A stretch of 64,000 nt of DNA from JAVDCA01 sp035293985 (GCA_035293985.1 DATGLS010000037.1:124001-188000); one strand, 5' to 3'; counted from the first letter of the stretch, positions 40,703 through 50,081 are shown. Translations and numbers: made by a program. The notes: generated by a model from the sequence alone, not told the origin.

Positions 40703-42049
40703 ATGACCGTGCGTAAATATTTCGGCACTGACGGCATTCGCGGCCGCGCCAACGGCGTGATTACGCCCGAGCTGGCGCTCAAGGTCGGACAGGCCACCGG
40801 GATCGTGTTTCGCCGTGGCGACCATCGTCATCGCGTCGTGATCGGCAAGGACACGCGGCTCTCCGGCTACATGATCGAGACGGCGCTCGTCGCCGGCTTC
40901 ACGTCGGTCGGGATGGACGTTCTGCTGCTCGGCCCGATGCCGACGCCGGCGGTCGCCATGCTCACCCGCTCGATGCGCGCGGACCTCGGCGTGATGATCT
41001 CGGCTTCGCACAATCTCTACGATGACAACGGCATCAAGCTGTTCGGCCCGGACGGCTACAAGCTCTCCGACGTGACCGAGCAGGAGATCGAGGCGCTGAT
41101 CGACTCGGACATGTCGAAGCGGCTCGCCAAGTCGGCAGCGCTCGGCCGCGCCAAGCGCATCGACGGCGTGCACGATCGCTACATCGAGTTCGCCAAGCGC
41201 ACCCTGCCGAAGAACCTTTCGCTCGACGGCCTGCGCGTGGTGGTCGACAGCGCCAATGGCGCAGCTTACCGCGTCGCCCCGGCCGCGCTGTGGGAGCTCG
41301 GTGCCGAGGTGATCTCGATCGGCGCCGAGCCCGACGGCTTCAACATCAACAAGGACTGCGGCTCGACCGAGCCGGCCGCCCTCGCCGCAAAGGTGCGTGA
41401 GATGCGCGCCGACATCGGCATTGCGCTCGATGGTGACGCCGACCGCGTCGTCATCGTCGACGAGCGCGGCCGCGTCGTCGACGGCGACCAGCTGCTCGCC
41501 GTCATCGCCGAGAGCTGGAAGGACGACGGCCGGCTCGCCAAGCCCGGCGTGGTCGCGACCGTCATGTCCAATCTCGGCCTGGAGAAGTTCTTGAAGTCGC
41601 TCCAGCTCAGCCTGGTGCGCACGCCAGTCGGCGACCGCTACGTGCTCGAGCATATGCGCGAGCACGGCTACAATCTCGGCGGCGAGTCCTCGGGTCATAT
41701 CATCCTGTCCGACTACACCACCACGGGCGACGGCTTCGTCGCGGCCCTGCAGGTGCTCGCGGTGGTGAAGAAGCGCGGCCAGCCGGTATCGGCGGTGTGC
41801 CATCGCTTCGAACCGATGCCGCAGGTGACCAAGAACGTGCGCTATCGCGGCGGCAAGCCGCACGAGCACAAAAAGGTCAAGAGCGCGATCGCCGACGCCG
41901 AGAAGCGCCTCAACGGCCACGGCCGGCTGATCGTGCGTCCCTCCGGCACGGAACCGGTGATCCGCGTCACCGGCGAGGGCGAGGACCCGCACCTGGTCGA
42001 GGAGGTCGTCGACGGCATCGTCGACGCGCTCAACGCCGTGTCGGCGTGA
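40703..42049 (+). CDS. glmM: Phosphoglucosamine mutase
   Basis: A 448-aa enzyme that converts glucosamine-6-phosphate to glucosamine-1-phosphate for UDP-GlcNAc, peptidoglycan and LPS. The start MTVRKYFGTDGIRG is typical. The phosphorylated serine is S102 in MISASHN, the Mg loop is ALDGDADR, the sugar-binding loop GGESSGHI, and the phosphate-binding loop RPSGTEPVIRV. Length is normal. An earlier in-frame ATG at 40670 is not conserved. Single gene, housekeeping. Confidence 0.97.
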   Translation: MTVRKYFGTDGIRGRANGVITPELALKVGQATGIVFRRGDHRHRVVIGKDTRLSGYMIETALVAGFTSVGMDVLLLGPMPTPAVAMLTRSMRADLGVMISASHNLYDDNGIKLFGPDGYKLSDVTEQEIEALIDSDMSKRLAKSAALGRAKRIDGVHDRYIEFAKRTLPKNLSLDGLRVVVDSANGAAYRVAPAALWELGAEVISIGAEPDGFNINKDCGSTEPAALAAKVREMRADIGIALDGDADRVVIVDERGRVVDGDQLLAVIAESWKDDGRLAKPGVVATVMSNLGLEKFLKSLQLSLVRTPVGDRYVLEHMREHGYNLGGESSGHIILSDYTTTGDGFVAALQVLAVVKKRGQPVSAVCHRFEPMPQVTKNVRYRGGKPHEHKKVKSAIADAEKRLNGHGRLIVRPSGTEPVIRVTGEGEDPHLVEEVVDGIVDALNAVSA

Positions 42050-42297
42050 TTCGTCTTGCGGGTTTGATTCTCCCTTTCGCTGCCGCAATCGTAAACAAGG
42101 GGTGAAAAAGTGCCGCGACGTGTCGCATTGCCGACACGTGCGGCGGCGCCAGACCCATCATGATGCCGGCGGCGGGATTAATATTCGTAGTTAAAAGGTA
42201 AGGTTAAGCCCCATTTAACGAATGAAGGTCATTGTCGGCTTCGTCGAACTGTTGGTCGGCCGCGGCGTTTCGTGGCCGCGAGTAAAAGGACGAAGCC

Positions 42298-43149
42298 ATG
42301 GGCAACAAAGGATTGCTCGCAGCCGCAGGCGCGGCTGTGCTCCTCGGAATGCCGGCGGCGTACGCCGCCGATCTCGGGCCGCCACCCCCGCCGCCGTGCA
42401 GCGGTCCGGCGGCGTTGTCGCCGGCGTGTGCGCCAGCCGCGGAATATTCCGGCTGGTATCTTCGCGGCGATATCGGCATGAGCAACCAGTCGGTGGACTC
42501 GCTCAACAACGTGGTGAGTCCCGGTACGACGGTGACGACGCCGTTCCTCACCTTCGACAGCGCGCCGATCTTCGATGTCGGCGTCGGCTATCAGATCAAC
42601 AACTGGCTGCGCGTCGATGCGACGGCGGAATATCGCGCCAACGCGCATTTCCACGGGCAGCAGATCGCGACCTTCGGGGCGATCATTCTGCCCGACGACT
42701 ACAACGCCAGCAAATCCGAGTGGCTGTTCCTGGCCAACGCTTATGTCGATCTCGGCACCTGGTGGAATATCACGCCCTTCGTCGGCGTCGGTATCGGCAC
42801 CTCGCGCAACACCATCAAGAGCTTCGTCGATCAGGGCGCGACGCAAGCCGGCGCCACCATCCTGAGCACCACGTACGGTGCCGACGCCTCGAAGTGGAAT
42901 TTCGCCTGGGCGGCCTATGCGGGTCTCTCCTACCAGGTGACGCCGACCTTCGCGGTGGAAATGTCCTACCGGTACCTGAGCCTCGGCGACGCCACCACCG
43001 GCCCGACCAATTCGTTCGACGGCGTCACGGTCGTCAACGGCACGCCCTTCGTGTTCAAGGACCTGACCTCTCAGGACGTGCGCGTCGGCTTCCGCTGGAT
43101 GTTCGCCGAGCCGCCGCCGCCCCCGCCACCGCTCATGCGCCGGGGTTGA
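42298..43149 (+). CDS. Outer-membrane beta-barrel protein (Omp25-like)
   Basis: A 283-aa outer-membrane protein. The signal peptide is residues 1-23 (ending AAYAAD), followed by a Pro-rich stretch and a conserved start of the barrel EYSGWYLRGDIGMSNQS. Later strands include FDVGVGYQINNWLRVDATAEYR, WWNITPFVGVGIGTS and VTPTFAVEMSYRYLSLGD; the last strand ends VRVGFRWMF, followed by an unusual second Pro tail. AAGGA precedes the ATG. The 248-bp gap before it (42050-42297) is AT-rich near 42177-42222 and probably holds its promoter. Confidence 0.87.
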   Translation: MGNKGLLAAAGAAVLLGMPAAYAADLGPPPPPPCSGPAALSPACAPAAEYSGWYLRGDIGMSNQSVDSLNNVVSPGTTVTTPFLTFDSAPIFDVGVGYQINNWLRVDATAEYRANAHFHGQQIATFGAIILPDDYNASKSEWLFLANAYVDLGTWWNITPFVGVGIGTSRNTIKSFVDQGATQAGATILSTTYGADASKWNFAWAAYAGLSYQVTPTFAVEMSYRYLSLGDATTGPTNSFDGVTVVNGTPFVFKDLTSQDVRVGFRWMFAEPPPPPPPLMRRG

Positions 43150-43310
43150 ACGGCATCATCTTTTCGCTCTGACGAACGGCGCGGTCATCCCGCGCCGTTC
43201 GCTTTTTGCCTTCCGCGGTGCAGCGATGGATTGCGCGGCGGAACAGCCGAGATTGCTCGTTAGTTGGCCCTTCGACGGATGCGCAATTCTCTGCGGCGCC
43301 GGCGGAGACC

Positions 43311-44333
43311 ATGTTGAGTCGGATCGAATTCATCAAGCGTACCTTCATCGTTCTCGGCGTTGCGCTGATCCCGGTTCTGGTCTGGTATCTGTTCGATGTG
43401 ATTCTGATCGCGGTGGCAGCGCTTCTCGTCGGCGAGCTGCTGTGGCTCGGCGCCGAGCCACTGACGCGGTGGCTCCGTCTGCCGCCGCATCTCGCGCTGT
43501 TCCTTTCCGGCATCGGCATTCTCGCGATCGTCGGCGGCGGCTTTTACGTGTTCGGCACCGGGATGACGGGGCAGCTGCAGGACGTCATCCAGCGCGCTCA
43601 ATCGGGGCAGAGCAGCATCGTCAACCTGGTGCGTGAATCGGCGCTCGGCAACATGCTCATGAGCCATCTCCGCAGCGGCATCAACTTGATGGATGTCCTC
43701 CCGCGGGTCTTCACCGTGAGCGTCGGCGTGCTCGGCGGCATCGTCGCTGCGATCGTCGCCGGCGTGTTCTTCGCGGCCCAGCCGCAGCTCTATCTTGCCG
43801 GATTGATTCAGCTGTTTCCGCCGCGCCTGCACGGCCAGGCGAACGAGACGGTCGAGCATGTGGCGACTGCGCTGCGCCTCTGGCTGCTCGGCCAGCTGTG
43901 CCAGATGGTGCTCATCGGCGTGCTTACGACGTTGGTGGTCTGGCTGATCGGGTTGCCGTCGCCATTCGCGCTGGGGCTGATTGCCGGGCTGGCCGAGTTC
44001 ATTCCCTATCTCGGGCCCGTCATCGCCGCCATCCCGGCCGTCCTGGTCGCCGCCAACCAGAGCCCGCATACGATCCTCTGGGTGATCGTCGCCTATACGC
44101 TGATCCATCAGGCCGAGGGGCATGTCATCATGCCGTTCATCCAGCGGTTCATGGTGTTCATCCCGCCGGCCGTCATCCTCCTCGCCATCGTCGCGATCGG
44201 GGCATTGTTCGGCGCGCTCGCCATTCCGCTCGCGAGCCCGATCGCAGTGATGGCCTTCGTGCTGGTCAAGAAGCTCTATATCCGCGACACGCTCGGCGAG
44301 GACAGCGCGATCCCGGGAGAGACCGAAAATTGA
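43311..44333 (+). CDS. AI-2E family permease 1
   Basis: A 340-aa membrane protein of the AI-2E exporter (UPF0118/TqsA-PerM) family. It starts with two helices (FIVLGVALIPVLVWYLFDVILIAVAALLVG), has the central amphipathic region, and ends with the conserved GLIAGLAEFIPYLGPVIAAIPAVLVA and IMPFIQRFMVFIPPAVILLAIV. Function varies (ion antiport, signal export) and is not decided by sequence. ATG 43311 has GGAG upstream; the longer frame from 43206 starts in poorly conserved sequence. It converges with a glycosyltransferase gene. Confidence 0.87.
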   Translation: MLSRIEFIKRTFIVLGVALIPVLVWYLFDVILIAVAALLVGELLWLGAEPLTRWLRLPPHLALFLSGIGILAIVGGGFYVFGTGMTGQLQDVIQRAQSGQSSIVNLVRESALGNMLMSHLRSGINLMDVLPRVFTVSVGVLGGIVAAIVAGVFFAAQPQLYLAGLIQLFPPRLHGQANETVEHVATALRLWLLGQLCQMVLIGVLTTLVVWLIGLPSPFALGLIAGLAEFIPYLGPVIAAIPAVLVAANQSPHTILWVIVAYTLIHQAEGHVIMPFIQRFMVFIPPAVILLAIVAIGALFGALAIPLASPIAVMAFVLVKKLYIRDTLGEDSAIPGETEN

Positions 44334-44351
44334 CCGACGGCCTGGCGGATG

Positions 44352-45524
44352 TCAGGCGGTGTCTTCCACCATGGAGCCGTCGTCGGCTACGCGATAGCGC
44401 AAGCCGCGCCACGTCACCGTGGTGCCCGCAAAGCTCACGACGTAGATTGCGAAGGCGAGCAGGTCATGGATCGGAATGAGCCAATAGGGTTGGGGAGGCA
44501 GGCCGAAGGTCCGGCGCACGCAAGCGCACAGCGCGAACCGGCAGCAAAGCGCCAGGCCGATCAGCATTCCGGAACCGCTCACGCCGGTCAGTGCCGCGAG
44601 GACGGCGAGCGCAAAGGGATGCGCCACGATGGTGCCGGCATATCCGCGCGGCTCGATCAGCCTGATCGTGCGGGCGATGCGCAGCTGATGGACCAGCGTC
44701 GGACGCATCCCGCCATCGAGACAGACGTGGCCGATCATCAGCGGCAGGACCGGCACCTCGTAGCCGGCGGCGCGAACGGCGGCGCCGATCGCGTAATCGT
44801 CGGCGAGAACGTCGCGAAACGCGCGAAACCCGCCGATGCGATTGAGCATGCCGCGCCGCAGCGCGATCGTGGCGCCGAAGCAGGGCCGCGCGAGCCGCAT
44901 GCGCAAGGCCGCGATCACCTGCGGGAGGAAGTGGATGTTGATCGCCAGCGCCGCCAGTCGCCCCGACAGGCTGTCGTCCGCGACGCCATAATAGAGGCAG
45001 GACGCCGCCCCGACCGACGGGTTCTCGAGGGCCGCGACCACTTGGGCGAGATAGTTGGGGCCAACCTCGATATCGCTGTCCGAGATGACGAGCGTCTCGT
45101 GCTGCGCGAGCGACAGCATATTGATGAGGTTCGACAGCTTGCGATTGCTGCCGTGCTCGCGCGGATCGACCTGGAGAACGATCGGCAGATCAGGATAGCG
45201 TGCCTGCAACTCACGAACGATCTTGATCGCCGGATCGGACGCAGCCTGCACGCCGAGAACGAGCTGCACCGGGCCCGCATAGTCCTGAGTGCAGAACGCG
45301 GCGAGGCGCGCATAGAGTCCGGGCTCGGCGCCATGCAGGGGCTTGAGGATGGTTACTGGCGGATGCACGGTCGCGACCGGCCGCCGTGACGACCCGACGC
45401 TCATCACGATGATGCAGGTGATGATCGTGAACGCGCTGCCCGCGATCGCGCCCGCGACAAACAAGTCACCAACGACACGCACCGTGGGTGCGAGATCGGC
45501 AGTCAAACTCAACGTGGATGCCAT
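44352..45524 (-). CDS. Ceramide glucosyltransferase-like/HpnI-like glycosyltransferase (GT21)
   Basis: A 390-aa membrane glycosyltransferase. An N-terminal helix (AGAIAGSAFTIITCIIVMSVG) is followed by PPVTILKPLHGAEPGLYARLAAFCTQDY, the D1/D2 motifs VLGVQAA and VISDSDIEVGPNYL, and RDVLADDYAIG. C-terminal helices follow. This fits the GT21 family, including ceramide glucosyltransferase and hopanoid HpnI. The acceptor is presumably a lipid. Its start overlaps the YkoP-like gene by 16 nt. No hpn cyclase genes are in the window, so the hopanoid link is open. Confidence 0.82.
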   Translation of the reverse strand: MASTLSLTADLAPTVRVVGDLFVAGAIAGSAFTIITCIIVMSVGSSRRPVATVHPPVTILKPLHGAEPGLYARLAAFCTQDYAGPVQLVLGVQAASDPAIKIVRELQARYPDLPIVLQVDPREHGSNRKLSNLINMLSLAQHETLVISDSDIEVGPNYLAQVVAALENPSVGAASCLYYGVADDSLSGRLAALAINIHFLPQVIAALRMRLARPCFGATIALRRGMLNRIGGFRAFRDVLADDYAIGAAVRAAGYEVPVLPLMIGHVCLDGGMRPTLVHQLRIARTIRLIEPRGYAGTIVAHPFALAVLAALTGVSGSGMLIGLALCCRFALCACVRRTFGLPPQPYWLIPIHDLLAFAIYVVSFAGTTVTWRGLRYRVADDGSMVEDTA

Positions 45525-46183
45525 ATGCCTTCCGTCGGCGTGGTCGCCCCGGCGATCTTGGCCGCGCCCCCGAAGCGCACGGCCAGTCCCACGCGGGAAA
45601 GAAACAATGGCGTACGATCCCGCCACAGGGTGTCGGCGCGCACCTGGCTCGGATTGCGTGCGAATACCATCGCGGAGATCAGGATGTTTTCGCCAAGTCG
45701 CCGCAGCCGGTCGCTCGCGGCCTCGGGTACGGGGTCGCGCGGCGGCGCGAAGCCAAATTGTCGCATGATGCGCGTGAGCTGCGCGCGCTGGGCGCGCGTC
45801 CCCTGCACGGCGTTGGCGCTGATTGCGACCCAGTCGAGCTCGGCGTGCGCCTCGCAGTAGTGCGCGAGCTCGCGAAAAGACAGCTCCATTTGGTCGCAGA
45901 AGCGGCGTGCCCAACCGATCGTCGGGCCGGCAGGCGGTACGCGCGGCACCTGCTCGGTCCATAAATGCAGGTGGATCAACCGGTCGCCGCAGCGTACGTG
46001 CGTGCCATCGGCGAGTCGGAAAGCGTACTCGGCGCGGCCGAGCTGCATGCGGAAGATGCACGCAGGATCGTCGGTGAACTCGACGACGTGGTGGCGCTGC
46101 CGCAGCAGCCCGTCGAGTCCGAAGATCAGCTCAGCGAACCAAGGGTGGGATTCGGTCTCGTTCGCGGTGAGAAACGTCGACAT
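45509..46183 (-). CDS. YkoP-like domain protein
   Basis: A 224-aa soluble protein. Features are HHVVEFTDDPACIFRMQLGRAEYAFRLADGTHVRCGDRLIHLHLWTEQVPRVP and WARRFCDQMELSFRELAHYC. The GDxIxxLHLWNE-type motif reminds me of the B. subtilis YkoP-type domain, found beside glycosyltransferases or polysaccharide deacetylases. No catalytic motif can be named. It overlaps the HpnI-like gene and is probably co-transcribed with it, so a role in the same lipid/glycan modification is likely. Confidence 0.6.
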   Translation of the reverse strand: MSTFLTANETESHPWFAELIFGLDGLLRQRHHVVEFTDDPACIFRMQLGRAEYAFRLADGTHVRCGDRLIHLHLWTEQVPRVPPAGPTIGWARRFCDQMELSFRELAHYCEAHAELDWVAISANAVQGTRAQRAQLTRIMRQFGFAPPRDPVPEAASDRLRRLGENILISAMVFARNPSQVRADTLWRDRTPLFLSRVGLAVRFGGAAKIAGATTPTEGIWHPR

Positions 46184-46252
46184 CCAACAAATCTCGTCGG
46201 AAATTAGTCACCCCTGAGTACAACTGTGTTCGACCCCGAAAGTTGCGGGTGG

Positions 46253-47320
46253 TCATGTCGGCTCGTCGTAGAGCACCGCAACGGTGTGCTTGAACGCGAG
46301 CGCGACCGGCATCGCCATGATCACGCCCGCGATGCCGAACAGGATCCCGCCCGACAGGAAGCAGAAGATCACCAGCACGGGATGCACGTGCGCGGCGCGG
46401 CCGAGCACGAGCGGCCCGAGCAGCTCGTCGATCGAGAGCCGCAGCACGGTCGCGTAAGCTGCGTAACCGATGATGCTGCCGATGCCGGTGGCATCGCGCA
46501 CCGCAACCAATCCGGCGATGATCGCGGAGGCCATCGGCCCGATAACGGGAATCATCTCGAGCACACCGGTGAGACACGCGAGCAGCACCGCCTGCTTGAT
46601 GCCGAGGATCAGGCCGAGGCCCACATAGGCGGCGGCCGTCGCGTAGATCACGACGACGAGGACGCCGATGAAGTAGCGCTTGAGCACAGGATCGAGCGCC
46701 GCCCATATGCGCAACGTGGTCTCGCGATGACGCGGCGGCACCATCCAGACGAAGCCGTGCGCAATGCGCGGCCCGGCCGCGAGGAAGTAGAACAGCAGCA
46801 CCATGCTGAGAAAGAAGCCGAAAATTCCGGCGAAGCCGAACACTGCCACCATGACGAGCCGGCTGGGTTGGCTGATCCAGTTGTTGAGCGCCGCGACCGC
46901 CGCGCTCGCAAGCTGCTTCGCGTCGACCTCATGGCCAAAGGCGGAGAGCTTGGAGCCGTGCATGATCTGTTGGGCGACGGCCTGAATGGTCGGCTCGGCA
47001 TCGCGCAGGAACGCGCGTATTTCGTCCACGGCGCGCGGTACCGCATAATAGGCGGCTCCCGCCAGTACGCAGACGATCAGCAGAAACAGAAGCGAGGCGA
47101 ATAGCGACCTCGGCAGGCGCGTGCGGCGTGCCGACCAGTCGAGCAATGGCGACGCGACATAGCCGACGATCGCGGTCAACACGAACGGCAGCAGGATCGT
47201 CTTGATCAGATAGAGGAAGATGATGACCGCGCCAGCCGTCACGAAGATCGGCGGACCCTCGCTCTCGTCGGGTCGCCACCGGGCGGGGCGGCGGGGCGGC
47301 AGCGGCGTGTCGTCGCTCAT
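46253..47320 (-). CDS. AI-2E family permease 2
   Basis: A 355-aa membrane protein of the same family as the one at 43311-44333 but clearly different in sequence. It shows FVTAGAVIIFLYLIKTILLPFVLTAIVGYVASPLLDW, the conserved GVLEMIPVIGPMASAIIAGLVAV and SIDELLGPLVLGRAAHVHPVLVIFCFLSGG. Its ATG overlaps the stop of the upstream glycosyltransferase gene (ATGA), so the two are coupled; a flippase- or export-like role for the glycosylated product is a testable guess. Confidence 0.88.
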   Translation of the reverse strand: MSDDTPLPPRRPARWRPDESEGPPIFVTAGAVIIFLYLIKTILLPFVLTAIVGYVASPLLDWSARRTRLPRSLFASLLFLLIVCVLAGAAYYAVPRAVDEIRAFLRDAEPTIQAVAQQIMHGSKLSAFGHEVDAKQLASAAVAALNNWISQPSRLVMVAVFGFAGIFGFFLSMVLLFYFLAAGPRIAHGFVWMVPPRHRETTLRIWAALDPVLKRYFIGVLVVVIYATAAAYVGLGLILGIKQAVLLACLTGVLEMIPVIGPMASAIIAGLVAVRDATGIGSIIGYAAYATVLRLSIDELLGPLVLGRAAHVHPVLVIFCFLSGGILFGIAGVIMAMPVALAFKHTVAVLYDEPT

Positions 47321-48483
47321 GTATAGACGCGGCCCTTCCAGGCGACGCGCCGTTGCCGGCGCTGCCGGATACTGTCGGCCGCGATCAGCGCACCCACCGT
47401 GTAGCCGAGCGGAAAGACGAGCCCGTACCAGAACGGAATGCGGAAGTGGATGGTGCCGGCAACGTGCAGGGCCGTGATCGCGACCGAGCTTGCGAGTGCC
47501 GCCACGAGCGCCGCCAGCGCGATCGGTGTCGCGCCATGGGCATAAGCGGCGAGGGCGAGCACCGGCACGGCCCATGCGGCTCCGGCCAGCACGGCGGCGC
47601 CGAGCGCGGTCACCGCCGTGGCCCGCGCCCCGCCGAGCATGTCGACCAGGTTCTTGGCAAACCCCGGCCACAAGGTGCGCCAGCCCGTGTACATGCGGCC
47701 GGAGAGGAAATGCGATCCATCTTTCAGCAGAACAGTCCAGCCGGCTCGCTTGCAGCGGCGTGCGAGCTCGAGGTCCTCGCAGATCGCGCCGCGCACCGCC
47801 GCGTGTCCTCCCACCGCCGCGTAGACCGGGGCACGCACCAGCATGAACTGCCCGGTCGCCGTCACGTCGCGGCTTGCGCGCGATTGCACCGAGCCGAGGT
47901 CTTGCAGAAAAGCGAGGAGAAAGAGCCCGCAGGGAATCACGAGACGCTCGGCGAAGCTCTTGAGCTCGTGCCGCGGCGTGAGCGAGAGAAGATCGAGCCG
48001 TTCGGCCGAGGCCGCGTGCAGCGCGCTCGCGAGCAGGCGAGGCGCGGCCCGCATATCGGCGTCGACGAAGCAGAGCCACTCGGTTGCCGGATCGGCCGCG
48101 CAGACGCCGAGCCAGCAGGCGTGCGATTTCCCGATCCAGCCGCGCGGCAGCGGCGGGCTGCGCACCAGCTTGAGCCGTGGTACGTCGCGGCCCATCGCCG
48201 CGACGATGTCCGCCGTGCCGTCGCGCGATTGATCGTCAATGACGATGAGCTGGCAGCGATCGGGCGGAAAATCCTGCTCCAGCAGGGTGGCGACGCAGGG
48301 GCCGATATTGGCGGCTTCATCGCGCGCCGGAACGATGATCGCGATCCGCGGCGCCGCTCCTGCGTCGGATGGCGGCGCCGGAGCCAGTCGCGGCAGCAGA
48401 TCGCGTTGCCGAGCCGCGCGAGTGATCAGCACGGCAACGACGACGAGCCAGATCGATGAACAGACAAACGCGGCCAGATCCAT
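47317..48483 (-). CDS. Membrane glycosyltransferase family 2 (HpnB-like)
   Basis: A 388-aa GT2 enzyme. After an N-terminal helix, the GT-A domain has RIAIIVPARDEAANIGPCVATLLEQDFP, IVIDDQSRDGTADI and EWLCFVDADMRAAP (DxD). It has GAICEDLELARRCKRAG (ED motif) and four C-terminal helices. It resembles HpnB and related lipid glycosyltransferases. GAGGGCG precedes the ATG. First gene of the minus-strand cluster; divergent from serC. Confidence 0.82.
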   Translation of the reverse strand: MDLAAFVCSSIWLVVVAVLITRAARQRDLLPRLAPAPPSDAGAAPRIAIIVPARDEAANIGPCVATLLEQDFPPDRCQLIVIDDQSRDGTADIVAAMGRDVPRLKLVRSPPLPRGWIGKSHACWLGVCAADPATEWLCFVDADMRAAPRLLASALHAASAERLDLLSLTPRHELKSFAERLVIPCGLFLLAFLQDLGSVQSRASRDVTATGQFMLVRAPVYAAVGGHAAVRGAICEDLELARRCKRAGWTVLLKDGSHFLSGRMYTGWRTLWPGFAKNLVDMLGGARATAVTALGAAVLAGAAWAVPVLALAAYAHGATPIALAALVAALASSVAITALHVAGTIHFRIPFWYGLVFPLGYTVGALIAADSIRQRRQRRVAWKGRVYT

Positions 48484-48696
48484 GGTCGAGGCGCCCTCGT
48501 GACCCGCCGCGCGATTCGATAAAGCGCCAACGGGGCGACGGTTCCGGCTCCGGCGGTATCGTGCGGGCATCCTGGCGACATCGCCCGCGGCGATGCGTGT
48601 CCGGAACGCGTCACTTGTTTGAAAATCGCTAACCGACTTGCGTGAGATCGGCCCGCCGGCACGCATCCGTGCTTGACGGCTCGCCCGAGTTTCCTT

Positions 48697-48747
48697 AATC
48701 CCGACCTTGGGACACCCCTCCCCACCGAGGGGCGCCTATCTGGAAGG
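48697..48747 (+). ncRNA. serC leader RNA motif
   Basis: Two adjacent hairpins lie 10-60 nt before serC: TCCC-N6-GGGA (48699-48712) and CCCCTC-N6-GAGGGG (48715-48732), followed by the GGAAGGA ribosome-binding site (48742-48748). This position and form match my memory of the alphaproteobacterial serC RNA motif, a structured leader thought to regulate serC-serA; the ligand is not known. An Rfam covariance search would decide. Confidence 0.6.
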
Positions 48748-48756
48748 ATAGACACA

Positions 48757-49929
48757 ATGAGCACCACGACGCCCGGCGTGCGGCCGGTGACCCCGCACTT
48801 TTCGTCCGGCCCCTGCGCAAAGCGCCCCGGCTGGAGCCTCCAAGCCCTCACCGACGCAGCCCTGGGACGTTCGCACCGCGCCAAGCTTGGCAAGGCCAAG
48901 CTCAAGCGCGCGATCGATCTCACGCGGGAAATCCTGCAGATCCCGGCGGATTACAAAGTCGGCATCGTCCCGGCCTCCGACACCGGCGCGGTCGAGATGG
49001 CGCTGTGGTCGCTGCTCGGCGCGCGGCCCGTCACCATGCTGACGTGGGAATCTTTCGGCGAAGGCTGGGTCTCCGACGTCCAGAAAGAACTCAAGCTCAA
49101 GGACGTCACGGTGCTCAAGGCGCCGTATGGCGAGCTTCCCGATCTCGCCAAGGTGGACTGGTCGACCGACGTCGTGTTCACCTGGAACGGCACCACCTCC
49201 GGCGTGCGCGTCCCGAACGGCAACTGGATCGCGGCCGAGCGCACCGGTCTTGCGATCTGCGACGCCACCTCGGCGGCCTTCGCGCAGCGCCTCGATTGGC
49301 CGAAGCTCGATGTCGCAACCTTCTCGTGGCAAAAGGCGCTGGGCGGCGAGGCGGCGCACGGAATGCTCGTCCTCTCGCCGCGCGCGGTGCAACGGCTCGA
49401 GACCTACAAGCCCGCTTGGCCGCTGCCGAAAATCTTCCGCATGACGAAGGGCGGCAAGCTCAACGAGGGCATCTTCGAGGGCGAGACCATCAACACGCCG
49501 TCGATGCTGTGCGTCGAGGACTGGCTCGACACGCTCGGCTGGGCGAAGTCGATCGGCGGCCTCGATGCGCTGGTCGCACGCGCCGATGCCAATACCAAGG
49601 CGCTCGCCGACTGGGTCAAGCGGACGCCGTGGGTCGAGTTCCTCGCCCGTGAGCCAGCGACCCGCTCCAACACCTCGGTCTGCCTCAAGATCGTGGATCC
49701 CGCCGTCACCAGCCTGCCGGCCGACGCGCAGGGCGTGTTCGCCAAGAACCTCGCGGCGCTCATCGAGAAGGAAGGTGCCGGCTACGATCTCGCCTACTAC
49801 CGCGATGCGCCGCCGGGCCTTCGGATCTGGTGTGGCACGACCGTCGAGGCGACCGACGTCGAGACGCTGACCCACTGGCTCGACTGGGCCTTCGGCAAGA
49901 CCAAGGACGCGCTGCCCAAGGCGGCGTGA
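48757..49929 (+). CDS. serC: Phosphoserine transaminase
   Basis: A 390-aa PLP-dependent aminotransferase that converts 3-phosphohydroxypyruvate to phosphoserine, second step of serine synthesis and also used in pyridoxine synthesis. It is of the alphaproteobacterial type: HFSSGPCAKRPGW at the start, IVPASDTGAVEMALWSLLG, and the PLP lysine in FSWQKALGGEAAHG. GGAAGG is upstream of the ATG. It heads the serC-serA pair with a structured leader. Confidence 0.96.
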   Translation: MSTTTPGVRPVTPHFSSGPCAKRPGWSLQALTDAALGRSHRAKLGKAKLKRAIDLTREILQIPADYKVGIVPASDTGAVEMALWSLLGARPVTMLTWESFGEGWVSDVQKELKLKDVTVLKAPYGELPDLAKVDWSTDVVFTWNGTTSGVRVPNGNWIAAERTGLAICDATSAAFAQRLDWPKLDVATFSWQKALGGEAAHGMLVLSPRAVQRLETYKPAWPLPKIFRMTKGGKLNEGIFEGETINTPSMLCVEDWLDTLGWAKSIGGLDALVARADANTKALADWVKRTPWVEFLAREPATRSNTSVCLKIVDPAVTSLPADAQGVFAKNLAALIEKEGAGYDLAYYRDAPPGLRIWCGTTVEATDVETLTHWLDWAFGKTKDALPKAA

Positions 49930-49955
49930 GCATCATCCGTTCCACATCTGCCGAC

Positions 49956-50054
49956 GTCATCCCCGCGAAAGCCGGGCATCCAGTAGCTCCCGAAGTTCGC
50001 GTTCGAACTGCAACGCGCGGCGTTACTGGATCGCCCGCCTTCGCGGGCGATGAC
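49956..50054. repeat. Dispersed palindromic repeat (GTCATCCCCGCG type) between serC and serA
   Basis: GTCATCCCCGCGAAAGC-GGGCATCCAGTA and TACTGGATCGCCC-GCGGGCGATGAC are imperfect reverse complements filling nearly the whole serC-serA gap. Such elements are common in Bradyrhizobium-like genomes. As RNA it would form a long stem that may tune serA expression or stability. Confidence 0.8.
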
Positions 50055-50081
50055 AGCGGAAGAAGACCGAGAGAAGCCACC

